Under the pieces are notes generated by a model that saw nothing but the letters and a program-made list of their open reading frames with translations, searched no databases and was not told where the DNA came from. The position numbers and the translations under genes are program-made. This document shows, one piece after another, positions 17,035-25,945 of a DNA stretch of 64,000 nucleotides. Source of the stretch: Massilia agri (GTDB lineage: Bacteria > Pseudomonadota > Gammaproteobacteria > Burkholderiales > Burkholderiaceae_D); assembly GCF_024753255.1 (NCBI RefSeq), contig NZ_JANUHA010000001.1, forward strand, positions 434,001 to 498,000, in the 5' to 3' direction. The number at the start of each line of letters is the position of its first letter. Position 1 is the stretch's first letter.

Positions 17035-17924
17035 CGCTTGACGCCTCTCTCGCTCAGCACGCGCAGCAGGTACTGGCCATAGCCGTTGTTGCGCATCGGT
17101 TCCGCGAGCGCGGCCAGTTCGGTGGCGCCGATCCAGCCCATGCGGAAGGCGATCTCCTCGGGGCAGGCCACCTTCAGGCCCTGGCGCCGTTCCAGCGTGG
17201 CGATGAACTGGCTGGCGTCCAGCAGCGACTCGTGGGTGCCGGTGTCGAGCCAGGCGTAGCCGCGGCGCAGGATCTCGACCTGCAGGCGGCCGCGCTGCAT
17301 GTAGTGCCGGCTCATGTCCGTGATCTCGAGTTCGCCGCGCGCCGAAGGCCGCAGCGTGCGCGCGATCTCGACCGCCTCGCCGTCGTAGAAATACAGGCCG
17401 GTCACCGCATAGTTCGAGCGCGGAGCGCGCGGCTTTTCTTCCAGGCCGACGATGCGCCCGTCATCGTCGAATTCGACCACGCCGTAGCGCTCCGGATCCT
17501 GCACGTGGTAGGCGAAGATGGTGGCGTCCTCGCTGGCGCTGGCGCGGCCCAGCAGCTGGAACAGGTCGTGGCCGTAGAAGATGTTGTCGCCCAGGACCAG
17601 CGCCGACGGGCTGCCGTCCAGGAAGTCGGCCCCGATCAGGTAGGCCTGGGCGATGCCGTCCGGTGAAGCCTGCACGGCGTAGGAGATGTCGAGGCCGAAG
17701 CGCGCGCCGTCGCCCAGCAGCTGTGCGAAGCGCGGCGTGTCCTGGGGCGTGGAGATGACGAGGATGTCGCGGATCCCGGCCAGCATCAGGGTGCTGAGCC
17801 CATAGTAGATCATCGGCTTGTCGAACACCGGCATGAGCTGCTTCGAGACGGCCAGCGTGGCCGGATAGAGACGGGTGCCGCTGCCCCCTGCGAGGATGAT
17901 GCCCTTGCGTTTCGTGTTCTTCAT
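17031..17924 (-). CDS. rfbA: Glucose-1-phosphate thymidylyltransferase
   Basis: RfbA makes dTDP-glucose from glucose 1-phosphate and dTTP, the first step of rhamnose synthesis. The 297-residue protein starts with [24 protein letters not shown], the nucleotide-binding signature. It continues with [27 protein letters not shown] and the metal-binding [31 protein letters not shown] and [18 protein letters not shown] are further family blocks. It overlaps rfbD by 4 bases and rfbC by 4 bases, so the three are a tightly coupled unit. Confidence 0.97.
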   Translation of the reverse strand: MKNTKRKGIILAGGSGTRLYPATLAVSKQLMPVFDKPMIYYGLSTLMLAGIRDILVISTPQDTPRFAQLLGDGARFGLDISYAVQASPDGIAQAYLIGADFLDGSPSALVLGDNIFYGHDLFQLLGRASASEDATIFAYHVQDPERYGVVEFDDDGRIVGLEEKPRAPRSNYAVTGLYFYDGEAVEIARTLRPSARGELEITDMSRHYMQRGRLQVEILRRGYAWLDTGTHESLLDASQFIATLERRQGLKVACPEEIAFRMGWIGATELAALAEPMRNNGYGQYLLRVLSERGVKR

Positions 17925-18832
17925 GAACGGGATACCTTGCTGTCGGCCACCAGGGTGGCGACGAAACGGTTGAGGTGATGGCGCCAGTCCGGCAGCACCA
18001 GGCCGAAGGCGGCGCGGAACTTGCTGCAGTCGAGGGCGCCGTTGGCCGGCCGCGCGGCGGGCGTCGGCCAGTCTGCGGTGGCGATGGGCAGGATGCCCTC
18101 TGGCGTGGCGCGTAACGGGGCGCCCGCTGCCGTCGCCTCGGCAACGAGATGGCGCGCGTAGGCGTGCCAGCTGGTGCGTCCGCCGGCTGCCACATGGTAG
18201 GTGCCGGACAAGGCGTCCGCCCCTGCGCCCATGGCCGCAATGCGGTACAGGGCCAGCGCGGTGACGTCGGCCAGCAGCTCGGCCGCGGTCGGCGCCCCGA
18301 ACTGGTCGGCCACCACCTTGATCCGCTCGCGTTCGCGCGCCAGCGACAGGATGGTGTGCGCGAAGTTCTGCCCGCGTCCGAAGACCCAGCCGGTCCGCAG
18401 GATCAGGTGGCGCACGCCGCTGGCACGGATGCCCTCCTCGCCAGCCGCCTTGCTGCGGCCATAGGCGGACAGGGGGTTCACCGCATCCTGCTCGTTATAG
18501 GCGCCGTCCTTGCGGCCGTCGAAGACATAGTCGGTTGAGTAGTGCACCAGCCAGGCGTTCATGCGCGCGGCTTCCTCGGCCAGCACGGTGGGGGCGCGCG
18601 CATTGACCGCCTGCGCCGCCGCTTCCTCGCTTTCGGCGCGGTCGACCGCCGTCCAGGCGGCCGCGTTGACGATCACGTCGGGTGCGATGGCGCGCACGCG
18701 GGCGCGCAGTCCGTCCGTGTCACACAGGCCCAGGTCCATGCGTCCGAGCGCATGCAGTTCGCCGAGCGGCGCCAGGGCGCGCTGCAGTTCCCAGCCGACC
18801 TGGCCATCCTTGCCGAGCAGGAGGATCTTCAT
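17921..18832 (-). CDS. rfbD: dTDP-4-dehydrorhamnose reductase
   Basis: RfbD performs the final NAD(P)H-dependent reduction to dTDP-L-rhamnose. The 303-residue SDR protein has the N-terminal dinucleotide motif [11 protein letters not shown], then [14 protein letters not shown]. The catalytic Thr/Tyr/Lys set is in [37 protein letters not shown] (Tyr and Lys in the YGRSK element). [13 protein letters not shown] is typical of the family. It starts 2 bases after the stop of rfbB and overlaps rfbA by 4 bases. Confidence 0.96.
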   Translation of the reverse strand: MKILLLGKDGQVGWELQRALAPLGELHALGRMDLGLCDTDGLRARVRAIAPDVIVNAAAWTAVDRAESEEAAAQAVNARAPTVLAEEAARMNAWLVHYSTDYVFDGRKDGAYNEQDAVNPLSAYGRSKAAGEEGIRASGVRHLILRTGWVFGRGQNFAHTILSLARERERIKVVADQFGAPTAAELLADVTALALYRIAAMGAGADALSGTYHVAAGGRTSWHAYARHLVAEATAAGAPLRATPEGILPIATADWPTPAARPANGALDCSKFRAAFGLVLPDWRHHLNRFVATLVADSKVSRS

Positions 18833-18834
18833 GG

Positions 18835-19893
18835 CTAGCCGTACTGGCGCGCGATCCAGTCGCGGTAGGCGCCGCTCGTTACGCGGTCGACCCAGTCGCC
18901 ATGTTCGAGGTACCAGGCCACGGTCTGGCGGATGCCGGTGCCGAAGGTTTCCTGGGGCCGCCAGCCGAGCTCACGTTCGAGTCTGGTGGCGTCGATCGCA
19001 TAGCGGCGGTCGTGCCCGGGGCGGTCGGTGACAAAAGCGATCTGGGTGGCGTAGGAGGCGCCGTCCGCACGCGGGCGCAGTTCGTCGAGGATGCTGCACA
19101 GCAGGCGCACCACGTCGATGTTCGCCATCTCCTGATTGCCGCCCACATTGTACGTCTCGCCCGGTGCGGCCGCCTCGAGAACGCGGCGCAGCGCGGCGCA
19201 GTGGTCCCCGACGAACAGCCAGTCGCGCACCTGGCGGCCGTCGCCGTAGACCGGCAACGGCTCGCCTTGCAGGGCCTTGTGGATCACCAGTGGAATCAGC
19301 TTCTCGGGGAACTGGTAGGGACCGTAGTTGTTGGAACAGTTGGTGGTCAACACCGGCAGGCCGTAGGTATGGTGCCATGCCCGCACCAGGTGGTCGGCCG
19401 CCGCCTTGCTGGCCGCGTAGGGGCTGTTCGGCTGGTAGCGGTGGGTCTCGGCGAAGGCCGGGGCGTCGGGCGCCAGCGATCCGTAGACCTCGTCGGTGGA
19501 CACGTGCAGGAAGCGGAAGTCCGCGCGCGCCGCGCCTTCGAGCGTGTTCCAGTATGCGCGCGCCGCTTCCAGCAGCCCGAAGGTCGCCATGACATTGGTA
19601 TCGACAAAGGCGGCAGGGCTGTCGATCGAGCGGTCGACGTGGGTCTCGGCCGCGAAGTTCAGTACCGCCCGCACCCGGTGCTCGCGCAGCAGCCGCGCCA
19701 GCAAGGCGGTGTCGCCGATGTCACCGTGGACAAAGATATGGCGCGCGTCATCCCTAAGCCCGGCCAGGTTGTCCAGGTTGCCGGCATAGCTCAGCTTGTC
19801 GAGGTTGACAACCGGCTCTTCGCTCTGCGACAGCCAGTCGCGCACGAAGTTTGCGCCGATGAAGCCGGCGCCGCCGGTTACAAGGATGGTCAT
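18835..19893 (-). CDS. rfbB: dTDP-glucose 4,6-dehydratase
   Basis: RfbB oxidises and dehydrates dTDP-glucose to the 4-keto-6-deoxy sugar using bound NAD. The 352-residue extended SDR has GGAGFIGANFV at the N-terminus, the substrate loop ETHVDRSI, and the active-site sequence STDEVYGSL followed by the YxxxK element in SPYAASKAAADHLVRAWHHTYGLPV. NNYGPYQFPEKLIPLVI is the usual family block. It leads the rfbBDAC order. A 48-base gap with a 14-base perfect palindrome separates it from the upstream glycosyl-phosphate transferase. Confidence 0.97.
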   Translation of the reverse strand: MTILVTGGAGFIGANFVRDWLSQSEEPVVNLDKLSYAGNLDNLAGLRDDARHIFVHGDIGDTALLARLLREHRVRAVLNFAAETHVDRSIDSPAAFVDTNVMATFGLLEAARAYWNTLEGAARADFRFLHVSTDEVYGSLAPDAPAFAETHRYQPNSPYAASKAAADHLVRAWHHTYGLPVLTTNCSNNYGPYQFPEKLIPLVIHKALQGEPLPVYGDGRQVRDWLFVGDHCAALRRVLEAAAPGETYNVGGNQEMANIDVVRLLCSILDELRPRADGASYATQIAFVTDRPGHDRRYAIDATRLERELGWRPQETFGTGIRQTVAWYLEHGDWVDRVTSGAYRDWIARQYG

Positions 19894-19917
19894 ACGGTCT
19901 CCGCTTGGTTGATATCA

Positions 19918-19931
19918 GGTTGCGCGCAACC
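19918..19931. promoter_or_regulatory. Perfect 14-base palindrome upstream of rfbB
   Basis: GGTTGCGCGCAACC lies in the 48-base gap between the WecA-like gene and rfbB. The inner 12 bases (GTTGCGCGCAAC) recur at 55844-55855, upstream of ribF. It may be an operator or simply a small hairpin. No binding protein is known to me for this sequence. Confidence 0.3.
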
Positions 19932-19941
19932 CGATTATCGC

Positions 19942-21093
19942 TCAGAGACCGCGCTGGATGAAGGAGGAGTTGGTGGGCTCGAGCGCGATGTCGGTCAGCG
20001 GGCTGCTGCGCTGCGTGCGGCGGCGGCGCGCCCACCAGGCCGAGACCACGAAGGAATACACGGAAAGGTAGAGCAGGAAGCTGGCCAGCACGCCCTGCAT
20101 CAGGGCGTCCGGCGCGTCGGCGAAGCGCACCGCCAGCAGCGCCGGGACGGTGGCGACCGCCCAGGAGAAGGGCGAGACGCAGGCATTGCGCAGCGGCGCC
20201 GGCAGCGCGCGGAAGTAGCGCGCCGCGATCGCGGTCTTGACCAGGCTGTGCAGGTGCCAGCTGTCCGGGTGGCCCGGATGACGGCGGCACCAGAGGCGGC
20301 GCACGATGGTGAACACGGTCTCGAAGATCGGATAGCCGCAGGCCAGCAGCGGCGCCCAGGGCGAGACGTCCGGGTTGCGGTAGACCAGCATCACGGACAG
20401 CCAGGACAGCAGGAAACCAAGCAGGTAGGCGCCGCCGTCGCCGAGGAACAGCTTGCCGAACGGGAAATTGATGACGAAGAAGCCGGCAGTGACGGCGCAG
20501 ACCACGAAGCACAATTCGGCCAGGGTGGCGTCGCCGGCATCCTGGGCGATCAGGCCGAGCGCGGCCATGCCGATGAGCACGGTGCCGCTGGCCAGGCCGT
20601 TGAAACCGTCGATGATGTTGACCGCATTCGCCACCCCGCCCACCGCGAAAGCGGTGAACAGCACCGAGAAAGGCAGCCAGGCGAGCAGCATGTCGAGCGA
20701 GGCGATGCCGCTGTGCATCAGGCTGACGCCGGTCAAGGCCCAGCAGCAGACGCCGCTGGCCATGGTCGCGAGCAGGCGCGCCCGCACCGAAACATTACGG
20801 GTGAGATCTTCTGCCAGGCCGAAGACAAAAGCAGGCATGGCCGCCACCAGCACCGGCAGCAGCAGTTCCTGCTGGTCGCCCGGCATGACCCCGAGGGCGA
20901 GCCACAGGCCGAGCATGATGGCCGCGCCGCCGATGCGGGGCGTCGGCGTGATGTGGAATTTTTGTACGCCTTGCGTTGCGTCGAGCGAGTAGCGCCCATG
21001 CCAGCGCGTCGTCATGACGAGCAGCAGCGAACAGGCGAGCGATACGGCAAAACCAAGCTCGAGGCCGGCAAATGGCAAATTAATAATACTCAT
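19942..21093 (-). CDS. Undecaprenyl-phosphate sugar-1-phosphate transferase, WecA/MraY family
   Basis: The 383-residue multi-span membrane protein belongs to the polyprenyl-phosphate hexose/HexNAc-1-phosphate transferases that start O-antigen, teichoic-type or exopolysaccharide synthesis. Hallmarks are the Asp-rich loops NIIDGFNGLASG and GKLFLGDGGAYLLGF and the late cytoplasmic loop HPDSWHLHSL, corresponding to the family's His-rich motif. About eleven hydrophobic segments can be seen. It heads the same-strand run that continues into rfbBDAC, so a rhamnose-containing surface glycan is the likely product. The donor sugar (UDP-GlcNAc or another) cannot be decided from motifs alone. Confidence 0.88.
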   Translation of the reverse strand: MSIINLPFAGLELGFAVSLACSLLLVMTTRWHGRYSLDATQGVQKFHITPTPRIGGAAIMLGLWLALGVMPGDQQELLLPVLVAAMPAFVFGLAEDLTRNVSVRARLLATMASGVCCWALTGVSLMHSGIASLDMLLAWLPFSVLFTAFAVGGVANAVNIIDGFNGLASGTVLIGMAALGLIAQDAGDATLAELCFVVCAVTAGFFVINFPFGKLFLGDGGAYLLGFLLSWLSVMLVYRNPDVSPWAPLLACGYPIFETVFTIVRRLWCRRHPGHPDSWHLHSLVKTAIAARYFRALPAPLRNACVSPFSWAVATVPALLAVRFADAPDALMQGVLASFLLYLSVYSFVVSAWWARRRRTQRSSPLTDIALEPTNSSFIQRGL

Positions 21094-21150
21094 AGAACCA
21101 CTTTGTTAACTCGTCAATTCTAGCGCATTTCTTTTTAACCAACGTCCAAA

Positions 21151-21171
21151 CGTGTTACAGGGCGTAACACG
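21151..21171. promoter_or_regulatory. Hairpin/operator-like inverted repeat in divergent intergenic region
   Basis: CGTGTTAC and GTAACACG face each other across five bases (AGGGC). It lies 58 bases upstream of the WecA-like start and 166 bases upstream of the divergent secreted protein at 21337. The region is AT-richer than its surroundings, as expected for promoters. Which gene it serves is unknown. Confidence 0.35.
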
Positions 21172-21336
21172 CACCCACCGCAAGTCTTTGATTGTCAAAG
21201 CACAATTTGGCGATTCTGGAACCTTAAGAAATCGCAATCAACCTCCCTGAAACTTCTCCTAATATTCTCGACAATTTATTACACTTTTCTTACGGCAAGT
21301 TTTCACCCTTTCGCTGCCGTTTCCGGAGGTGCCCGC

Positions 21337-22548
21337 ATGGCCCTGCTCCGTCTCCTTCGCTCTGTCCTGGCCCTGCTCGTCCTGGCCGGCCTGCCGGTAT
21401 ATGCATATGCACAGTCTACGGCTGAGCTGGCGGAGCTGCGCGCACGGGAGGCCGAGGCCGAGGCGCGCCAGGCGATCGCGGAGGCGGAACGGGCGGAGCT
21501 GATGGCGCGGCTGCCGCCGGCCCAGTCGAAGGCGCTGGCGGGCGCCATCGACACCCGCCAGTTCGGCGCCGCCGGCCTGGTGCGCGCGGTGGACCTGGCG
21601 CGCGAGCTGGCTGGGGAAGTATGCACACGGATCCCACGCGGACGTGCCGCCGCGCTCTACGAGCCGGCAGCCAGCCAGGGCATGGTGGCGGCGCGCACCG
21701 TGGACAGCGCCCTCGCCCGCTTGTCCGGCGACATGGCCGACAAGAACAAGGAGCTGCAGCGCTACCTCGACCTGCAGCGTCCACCCGGCTCCGGCATCGC
21801 CGCCCTGCCCCTCGGCGTGCTGGCTGCCATACCGAGCACGGTGCGCGCCGGCGCCGACATCGCCGCCCTGCTGCGCAGCGACGTGACGCTCTCCAGCAGC
21901 AACTTCGGCGAGGGAACGCGGCTTCTGTTCGCCACCGCCCTGGCCCAGGCTTGCCCGGAGCGCATCCTGGGCCTGGGCGCCGGCTATCTCGGCGAACTCG
22001 ACTGGGCTCGCTACGAGAAGCTGCTCGGCCGGGTGGCGTCCCTGGCCGGCCATCGCGCCGCCTACGCCCAGCGCATCGCCGAGCTGCAGGGCCTGCTGGA
22101 AGGCGCCAAGGGCGAGCAGAAGAAGGAAATGACGGCAGTTGCCCAGGCGGCGCTGGCCCAGCTGAAGGTGGTCGATGCCTTCGTGGAGTCGCTCAAGGCC
22201 GGCGAAGCCAGCGAAAAGAGCCCGCTGTTCAATGCCGCGCGCTACCTCGGCTACAGCGAGCGCACGGCCGGCGCCCTGCTGCTGGACGTGGAACTGCGCC
22301 TGGAAGGCTTGTCCATCGTGAAGGAAAACCTGTTCAGCGGCCAGCAGCTGCGCCTCTCGGGCGTGGCCTTCCTGTGGTACCGGCTGCACGAGCCGGACGG
22401 GCGCCTGCTGGGGGCCGGGGTGCTGCGCCGCATCAGCCGGCCGGTCGAGGTGGACCTGCGCGGTACCGCCGCGGACGACGATTTTTGGGTAGGGTGGACC
22501 GGGCCACGAAAGGCGGCTTCGCCGTCCGCGCGTTCAACCACACGGTGA
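21337..22548 (+). CDS. Hypothetical secreted protein with N-terminal coiled coil; C-terminus read from a repeat
   Basis: The ATG has CCGGAGG 7 bases upstream. Residues 1-26 form a signal peptide (cleavage near YAYAQ/ST). The next 35 residues (AELAELRAREAEAEARQAIAEAERAELM) are a charged heptad-like coiled coil, followed by a mostly helical body of about 280 residues. The body contains a second helical stretch around LQGLLEGAKGEQKKEMTAVAQAALAQL. No family is recognised; export to the periplasm is predicted. The final 20 or so residues (from WVGWTGPRK) are translated from dispersed repeat copy 3, entered in a frame that misses the TAG at the repeat border. The native C-terminus was probably lost or lengthened. 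Confidence 0.78.
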   Translation: MALLRLLRSVLALLVLAGLPVYAYAQSTAELAELRAREAEAEARQAIAEAERAELMARLPPAQSKALAGAIDTRQFGAAGLVRAVDLARELAGEVCTRIPRGRAAALYEPAASQGMVAARTVDSALARLSGDMADKNKELQRYLDLQRPPGSGIAALPLGVLAAIPSTVRAGADIAALLRSDVTLSSSNFGEGTRLLFATALAQACPERILGLGAGYLGELDWARYEKLLGRVASLAGHRAAYAQRIAELQGLLEGAKGEQKKEMTAVAQAALAQLKVVDAFVESLKAGEASEKSPLFNAARYLGYSERTAGALLLDVELRLEGLSIVKENLFSGQQLRLSGVAFLWYRLHEPDGRLLGAGVLRRISRPVEVDLRGTAADDDFWVGWTGPRKAASPSARSTTR

Positions 22549-22612
22549 CCAGACGCGCATCGTCCATTCATCCGCTGGTTGAACGCGCGGTCGGCACAGC
22601 CGACCACCCTAC
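22489..22612. repeat. Dispersed two-unit inverted repeat, copy 3
   Basis: The left border GTAGGGTGG lies inside the end of the preceding open frame, and the right border is CCACCCTAC. The right unit (TTGAACGCGCGGTCGGC, ACA, GCCGACC) is intact, while the left unit has a diverged hairpin (GGCGGC, TTC, GCCGTC). The right-end TAG on the minus strand is the stop codon of the FAH-family gene. Confidence 0.92.
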
Positions 22613-23595
22613 TTTTCCAAACGCTTTACCGCCTGGTCGATGGCCCCAAAAATCGACTTGCCCTTCTCGTCCAGCATCTCGATGCGGATCGTGTCGCCGA
22701 AACGCATGAAGGGCGTGCTGGCCTGGCCATCCGCGATCATTTCCAGGCAGCGCTGCTCGGCGATGCAGGAGTATCCCTTCGAGGAATCCTTGTTCGACAC
22801 CGTTCCCGAGCCGACGATGCTGCCGGCGCGCACATTGCGGCTCTTGGCCAGGTGGGCCACCAGCTGCGGGAAATTGAACACCATGTCGGTACCCGCATGC
22901 GGCTGGCCGACCAGGTGCCCATTCCATACCGAGCGCAGCGGCAGGTGCACCTTGCCGTCGCGCCAGGCCTCGCCCAGCTCGTCCGGCGTCACCGCCACCG
23001 GCGCGAAACTGGTGGCCGGCTTCGACTGCAGGAAGCCGAAGCCCTTGGCCAGTTCGTCGGGAATGAGGTTGCGCAGCGAGACGTCGTTGGCCAGCATGAG
23101 CAGCCGGATCTGGGCATGCGCTTCGTCCGGCGTCGCGCCCATCGGCACATCCCCCGTGACCACCGCCACCTCGGCCTCGAAATCGATGCCCCATTCCTCG
23201 TGCGCCAGCACGATGTCCTGCATTGGCCCGAGAAAATCGTCGCTGCCGCCCTGGTACATCAGGGGGTCTTCCCAGAAGGAGGCCGGCATCTCGGCATTGC
23301 GCGCGCGGCGCACCAGCTCGACGTGGTTGACGTAGGCGGAGCCGTCGGCCCACTGGTAGGCGCGCGGCAGGGGCGCCATGCATTTGCCCGGGTCGAAATC
23401 GAAGGGGCGGCGTGCGCGGCCTTCGTTCAGCAGCAGGGACAGGTCCGCCAGCTGGGGCGCGATGAAGGCCCAGTCGTCGAGCGCGGCCTGCAGGGTCGGC
23501 GCGATGCCGTCGGCGACGTGGGCGGTTTTCAGGTCGCGCGCGACGACCAGCAGCTGGCCGTCGCGGGTGCCGTCATTGAGCGTGGCAAGTTTCAT
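22609..23595 (-). CDS. Fumarylacetoacetate hydrolase (FAH) family protein
   Basis: The 328-residue protein has the FAH C-terminal catalytic fold. Metal ligands appear in order: Glu in GIDFEAEVAVVTGDVP (two Glu two residues apart) and Asp in LMLANDVSLRNLIP. SIVGSGTVSNKD resembles the family's GSGT segment near the active site, and the end has RFGDTIRIEM. Family members cleave C-C bonds of acyl-pyruvates or similar diketo acids in aromatic and tyrosine breakdown. True FAH or a 2-keto-hydratase are both possible. No pathway partner is adjacent. The stop codon TAG belongs to the border of repeat copy 3. A 9-bp-arm hairpin lies 6 bases upstream of the start codon. Confidence 0.9.
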   Translation of the reverse strand: MKLATLNDGTRDGQLLVVARDLKTAHVADGIAPTLQAALDDWAFIAPQLADLSLLLNEGRARRPFDFDPGKCMAPLPRAYQWADGSAYVNHVELVRRARNAEMPASFWEDPLMYQGGSDDFLGPMQDIVLAHEEWGIDFEAEVAVVTGDVPMGATPDEAHAQIRLLMLANDVSLRNLIPDELAKGFGFLQSKPATSFAPVAVTPDELGEAWRDGKVHLPLRSVWNGHLVGQPHAGTDMVFNFPQLVAHLAKSRNVRAGSIVGSGTVSNKDSSKGYSCIAEQRCLEMIADGQASTPFMRFGDTIRIEMLDEKGKSIFGAIDQAVKRLEK

Positions 23596-23600
23596 CGGTG

Positions 23601-23623
23601 AGCGGTTTGTTTGGCAAACCGCT
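23601..23623. promoter_or_regulatory. Hairpin between pldA and the FAH gene
   Basis: AGCGGTTTG and CAAACCGCT face each other across TTTGG. On the minus strand the stem ends 5 bases before the FAH start codon, where a ribosome binding site would be expected, and no purine-rich site is seen. It may terminate pldA transcription (without a T-run) or gate translation of the FAH gene. Confidence 0.4.
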
Positions 23624-23648
23624 ATTGTAGAACGCCTGGGATAGCTTC

Positions 23649-24746
23649 CTAGTATTGAACGACGACGCCGGCGCCGATGGTGCGCTGGAAGTAGTTGTAG
23701 TCGATCAGGCTCTGTCCGTAGCCCGAGAACCAGTGCACATAGCCCTTGAGCGGCCCGGCCAGCGGGAAGGCCCAGCCCAGCTGGGTGGCGCTCTTATTGG
23801 TGTGGAAGTTATGGCGCAGCAGGGCCGAGAACTCGTGCCCGTCGATGCGGTAGGTGCCGGCCAGCTCGCCGCGTCCCAGGTAGTCGACGATGTCCGGGTT
23901 GTTGTCGTCTTCCAGCGACTCATTGATGCGCTTCCAGACCTTGGCGGTCATGGCGAAGCGGCCACGTTCCAGGCCGACCTGGGCATAGATGCGGTTCCAG
24001 CTGCGCGACAGGGTCGAGGACTGGCCGTTCGACTGGTGGTTGAAGCCCACGTTCAGGAATTTCAGGTTGGCCCCGAGCACGCTGAAGTTCAGCGGGGTCA
24101 CCAGCATGACCTCAGGCTGGTAATTGGTTTCGCGGAAAGGGCTGGACGCTTCGCGGTTGCCGGCCTGCCAGAAGCTGTTCTGGGTATAGCCGAACCACAC
24201 GTCGACCGGCAGCTCGAAGGCCGTCTCGACCGCCTTCATCTTGAAGCCGAGCTGGAACTGCAATTCCGCATGCGAGAGCTTGCCCGTGAAGTCCGCGGCG
24301 CGGAAGGGTTCGTAGGGCGCCTCGTTGGGGCGGTAGGTCCGGGCGCCGATCAGGTAGTTCGGGTTGTGCGGACGGAACACGAAGATCCCGCGGCGGTGTT
24401 TGTCATCGAGCTCCCAGTGGCTGGCCATCGTGTATTCGCTCGCGGCCTCGACCAGCGGGTCGACGGAAGCGGCCGGGTCAGGCTGCGGCTTGACGGGGAA
24501 GGCGCTCGGCTGCTGGCCGGGGGTGATGGTCGCTACAGCCGGCGCGGTCGTCGGAGCAACTGCGGGCGCGGCGGGCGTCACGCCATTGGCCGATGCCAGG
24601 CGGTCGAAGCAGGCCAGGCGCTGGGTGGTGTCGGTGAGCTGGGCGCATTCGCCGAGCTGCCGGGACAGTTGCGGGGCCTGCTGGGCCGCGGCTGGAAGGG
24701 CGAACAGGAACGGCAGCAGGGCTGCGGGGATCTTCTTCAAATGCAT
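23649..24746 (-). CDS. pldA: Outer membrane phospholipase A1
   Basis: PldA is a 12-stranded outer-membrane barrel that hydrolyses mislocalised phospholipids in the outer leaflet. The 365-residue precursor starts with a signal peptide (to about AAA/QQ). A Pro/Ala-rich periplasmic N-terminal region follows (to about residue 95), longer than in E. coli. The catalytic motif is intact: NVGFNHQSNGQSSTLSRSWNR contains the His and Ser (HQS) and the Asn of the SWNR segment. The chain ends with alternating hydrophobic residues and terminal VVVQY, an outer-membrane insertion signature. It is followed by the FAH gene after a 53-base gap containing a hairpin. Confidence 0.95.
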   Translation of the reverse strand: MHLKKIPAALLPFLFALPAAAQQAPQLSRQLGECAQLTDTTQRLACFDRLASANGVTPAAPAVAPTTAPAVATITPGQQPSAFPVKPQPDPAASVDPLVEAASEYTMASHWELDDKHRRGIFVFRPHNPNYLIGARTYRPNEAPYEPFRAADFTGKLSHAELQFQLGFKMKAVETAFELPVDVWFGYTQNSFWQAGNREASSPFRETNYQPEVMLVTPLNFSVLGANLKFLNVGFNHQSNGQSSTLSRSWNRIYAQVGLERGRFAMTAKVWKRINESLEDDNNPDIVDYLGRGELAGTYRIDGHEFSALLRHNFHTNKSATQLGWAFPLAGPLKGYVHWFSGYGQSLIDYNYFQRTIGAGVVVQY

Positions 24747-24866
24747 GGGCTTTTCTGCGAAAACGGCTGAGGGGACGCCAGGACATGGCGGATTGTCAAC
24801 GCGAGTGTCGCGGAAAAGCCCGATCGATGTCGCACGCGATGCTTTACGGCATTGTTAAGGTCGCTC

Positions 24867-24996
24867 GTAGGGGTGATCTGGTCCAGTGGACCAGATCACG
24901 CTCTGCCGACCGCGCGTTCAAATACACGGTGAAATGCGGCGCATCGTCCATTGACACGCTGGTTGAACGCGCGGTCGGCGAAGCCGACCACCCTAC
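24867..24996. repeat. Dispersed two-unit inverted repeat, copy 4
   Basis: The borders are GTAGGG and CCACCCTAC. The left unit's hairpin is replaced by a different perfect palindrome with 12-bp arms and an AGT loop (24873-24899, core GGTCCAGTGGACC). The right unit is the standard GCGCGGTCGGC, GAA, GCCGACC. It lies between the rsuA stop and the pldA start; the rsuA stop is 10 bases outside the border. Confidence 0.92.
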
Positions 24997-25006
24997 ATGA
25001 AGCAGC

Positions 25007-25720
25007 TCAGGGCACCAGCAGCGCCAACTGCTCGGGTTCGAGGAAGCACCATTCCCCCTCTTCCAGGCCGAGCGATTCCAGGGTCAGGCCGCCGATCTGC
25101 GATCGGTGCAGCGCGCTGCAGTGGTTGCCGGCGGCCGCCAGCATGCGCTTGACCTGGTGGTACTTGCCCTGCTCCAGCACGATCTCGAGCAGGTGCTCGC
25201 CGCGCTGGACGCAGGAGACCGCCTTCAGGGGCGCCGGTTCGTCGTGCAGCTGCACGCCGGAGAGCATCTGCTCGACCAGCGCCTGCGTCACGGGCTCGGC
25301 GGTGGTGGCCTGGTAGACCTTGGGCACGTGGCGCTTGGGCGAGGACTGGGCGTGGATGAAGGGGCCGTCGTCCGACATCAGGAGCAGGCCGGTGGTATCG
25401 TGGTCGAGGCGTCCGACCGGCTGCACGTCGCGCCACTCGAACTGCTCGGGCAGCAGGGTCAGCACGCCGGGGTGGTGGCTGGGCTTGCGCGAGCATTCGT
25501 AGTCGGCCGGCTTGTACAGGGCGATGTAGACGTGCTCGCGGTAGCGCCACTCCTCGTCGAAGACGGTGAGAATCAGGTCGCTGGTATCGAACGTGGCCTT
25601 GAAGTTGTCGACTACCTCGCCGTTGACGGCGACGTCGCCGTCCTCGATCAGGGCGCGGCAGTATTTGCGGGTGCCGAATCCCTGCGATTGCAGGATACGG
25701 TCCAGGGAAAGTTTGCTCAT
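25007..25720 (-). CDS. rsuA: 16S rRNA pseudouridine synthase (RsuA family)
   Basis: RsuA-type enzymes make pseudouridine 516 in 16S rRNA. The 237-residue protein has an N-terminal S4 RNA-binding domain (LDRILQSQGFGTRKYCRALIEDGDVAVNGE, residues 5-34). The catalytic domain carries QPVGRLDHDTTGLLLMSDDG, in which the Asp of GRLD is the nucleophile. KVYQATTAEPV and YHQVKRMLAAAGNHCSALHRSQIGGL are further family blocks (QxKRM and LxR). It stands alone, with a dispersed repeat just downstream. Confidence 0.94.
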   Translation of the reverse strand: MSKLSLDRILQSQGFGTRKYCRALIEDGDVAVNGEVVDNFKATFDTSDLILTVFDEEWRYREHVYIALYKPADYECSRKPSHHPGVLTLLPEQFEWRDVQPVGRLDHDTTGLLLMSDDGPFIHAQSSPKRHVPKVYQATTAEPVTQALVEQMLSGVQLHDEPAPLKAVSCVQRGEHLLEIVLEQGKYHQVKRMLAAAGNHCSALHRSQIGGLTLESLGLEEGEWCFLEPEQLALLVP

Positions 25721-25945
25721 GGGGCGCCACTGTAACAGAAGCGGCGCGGAAGGGGCAGGCAGGAAAGCGCTCCCCTACTGCTGGGGTAAGGTTTCCATGA
25801 CATCCCCGGATGCGCTCGTTCATTTGACGAGCGTCAAGCTTCGGAAATTTCCTATTGATAGACTTCAACGCGTTAGGAATCCGCCTAACGCCGCGAGGAG
25901 TTCTTTACAGCAGAATCTGCTCGCCCTGACCGATAGGACACGACC

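Noticed and set aside
19918..19931. GGTTGCGCGCAACC palindrome considered as a parS-like or methylation-related site
   Set aside because: Only one other exact 12-base core was noticed (55844-55855); too few to argue a global role, so it is kept only as a low-confidence site.
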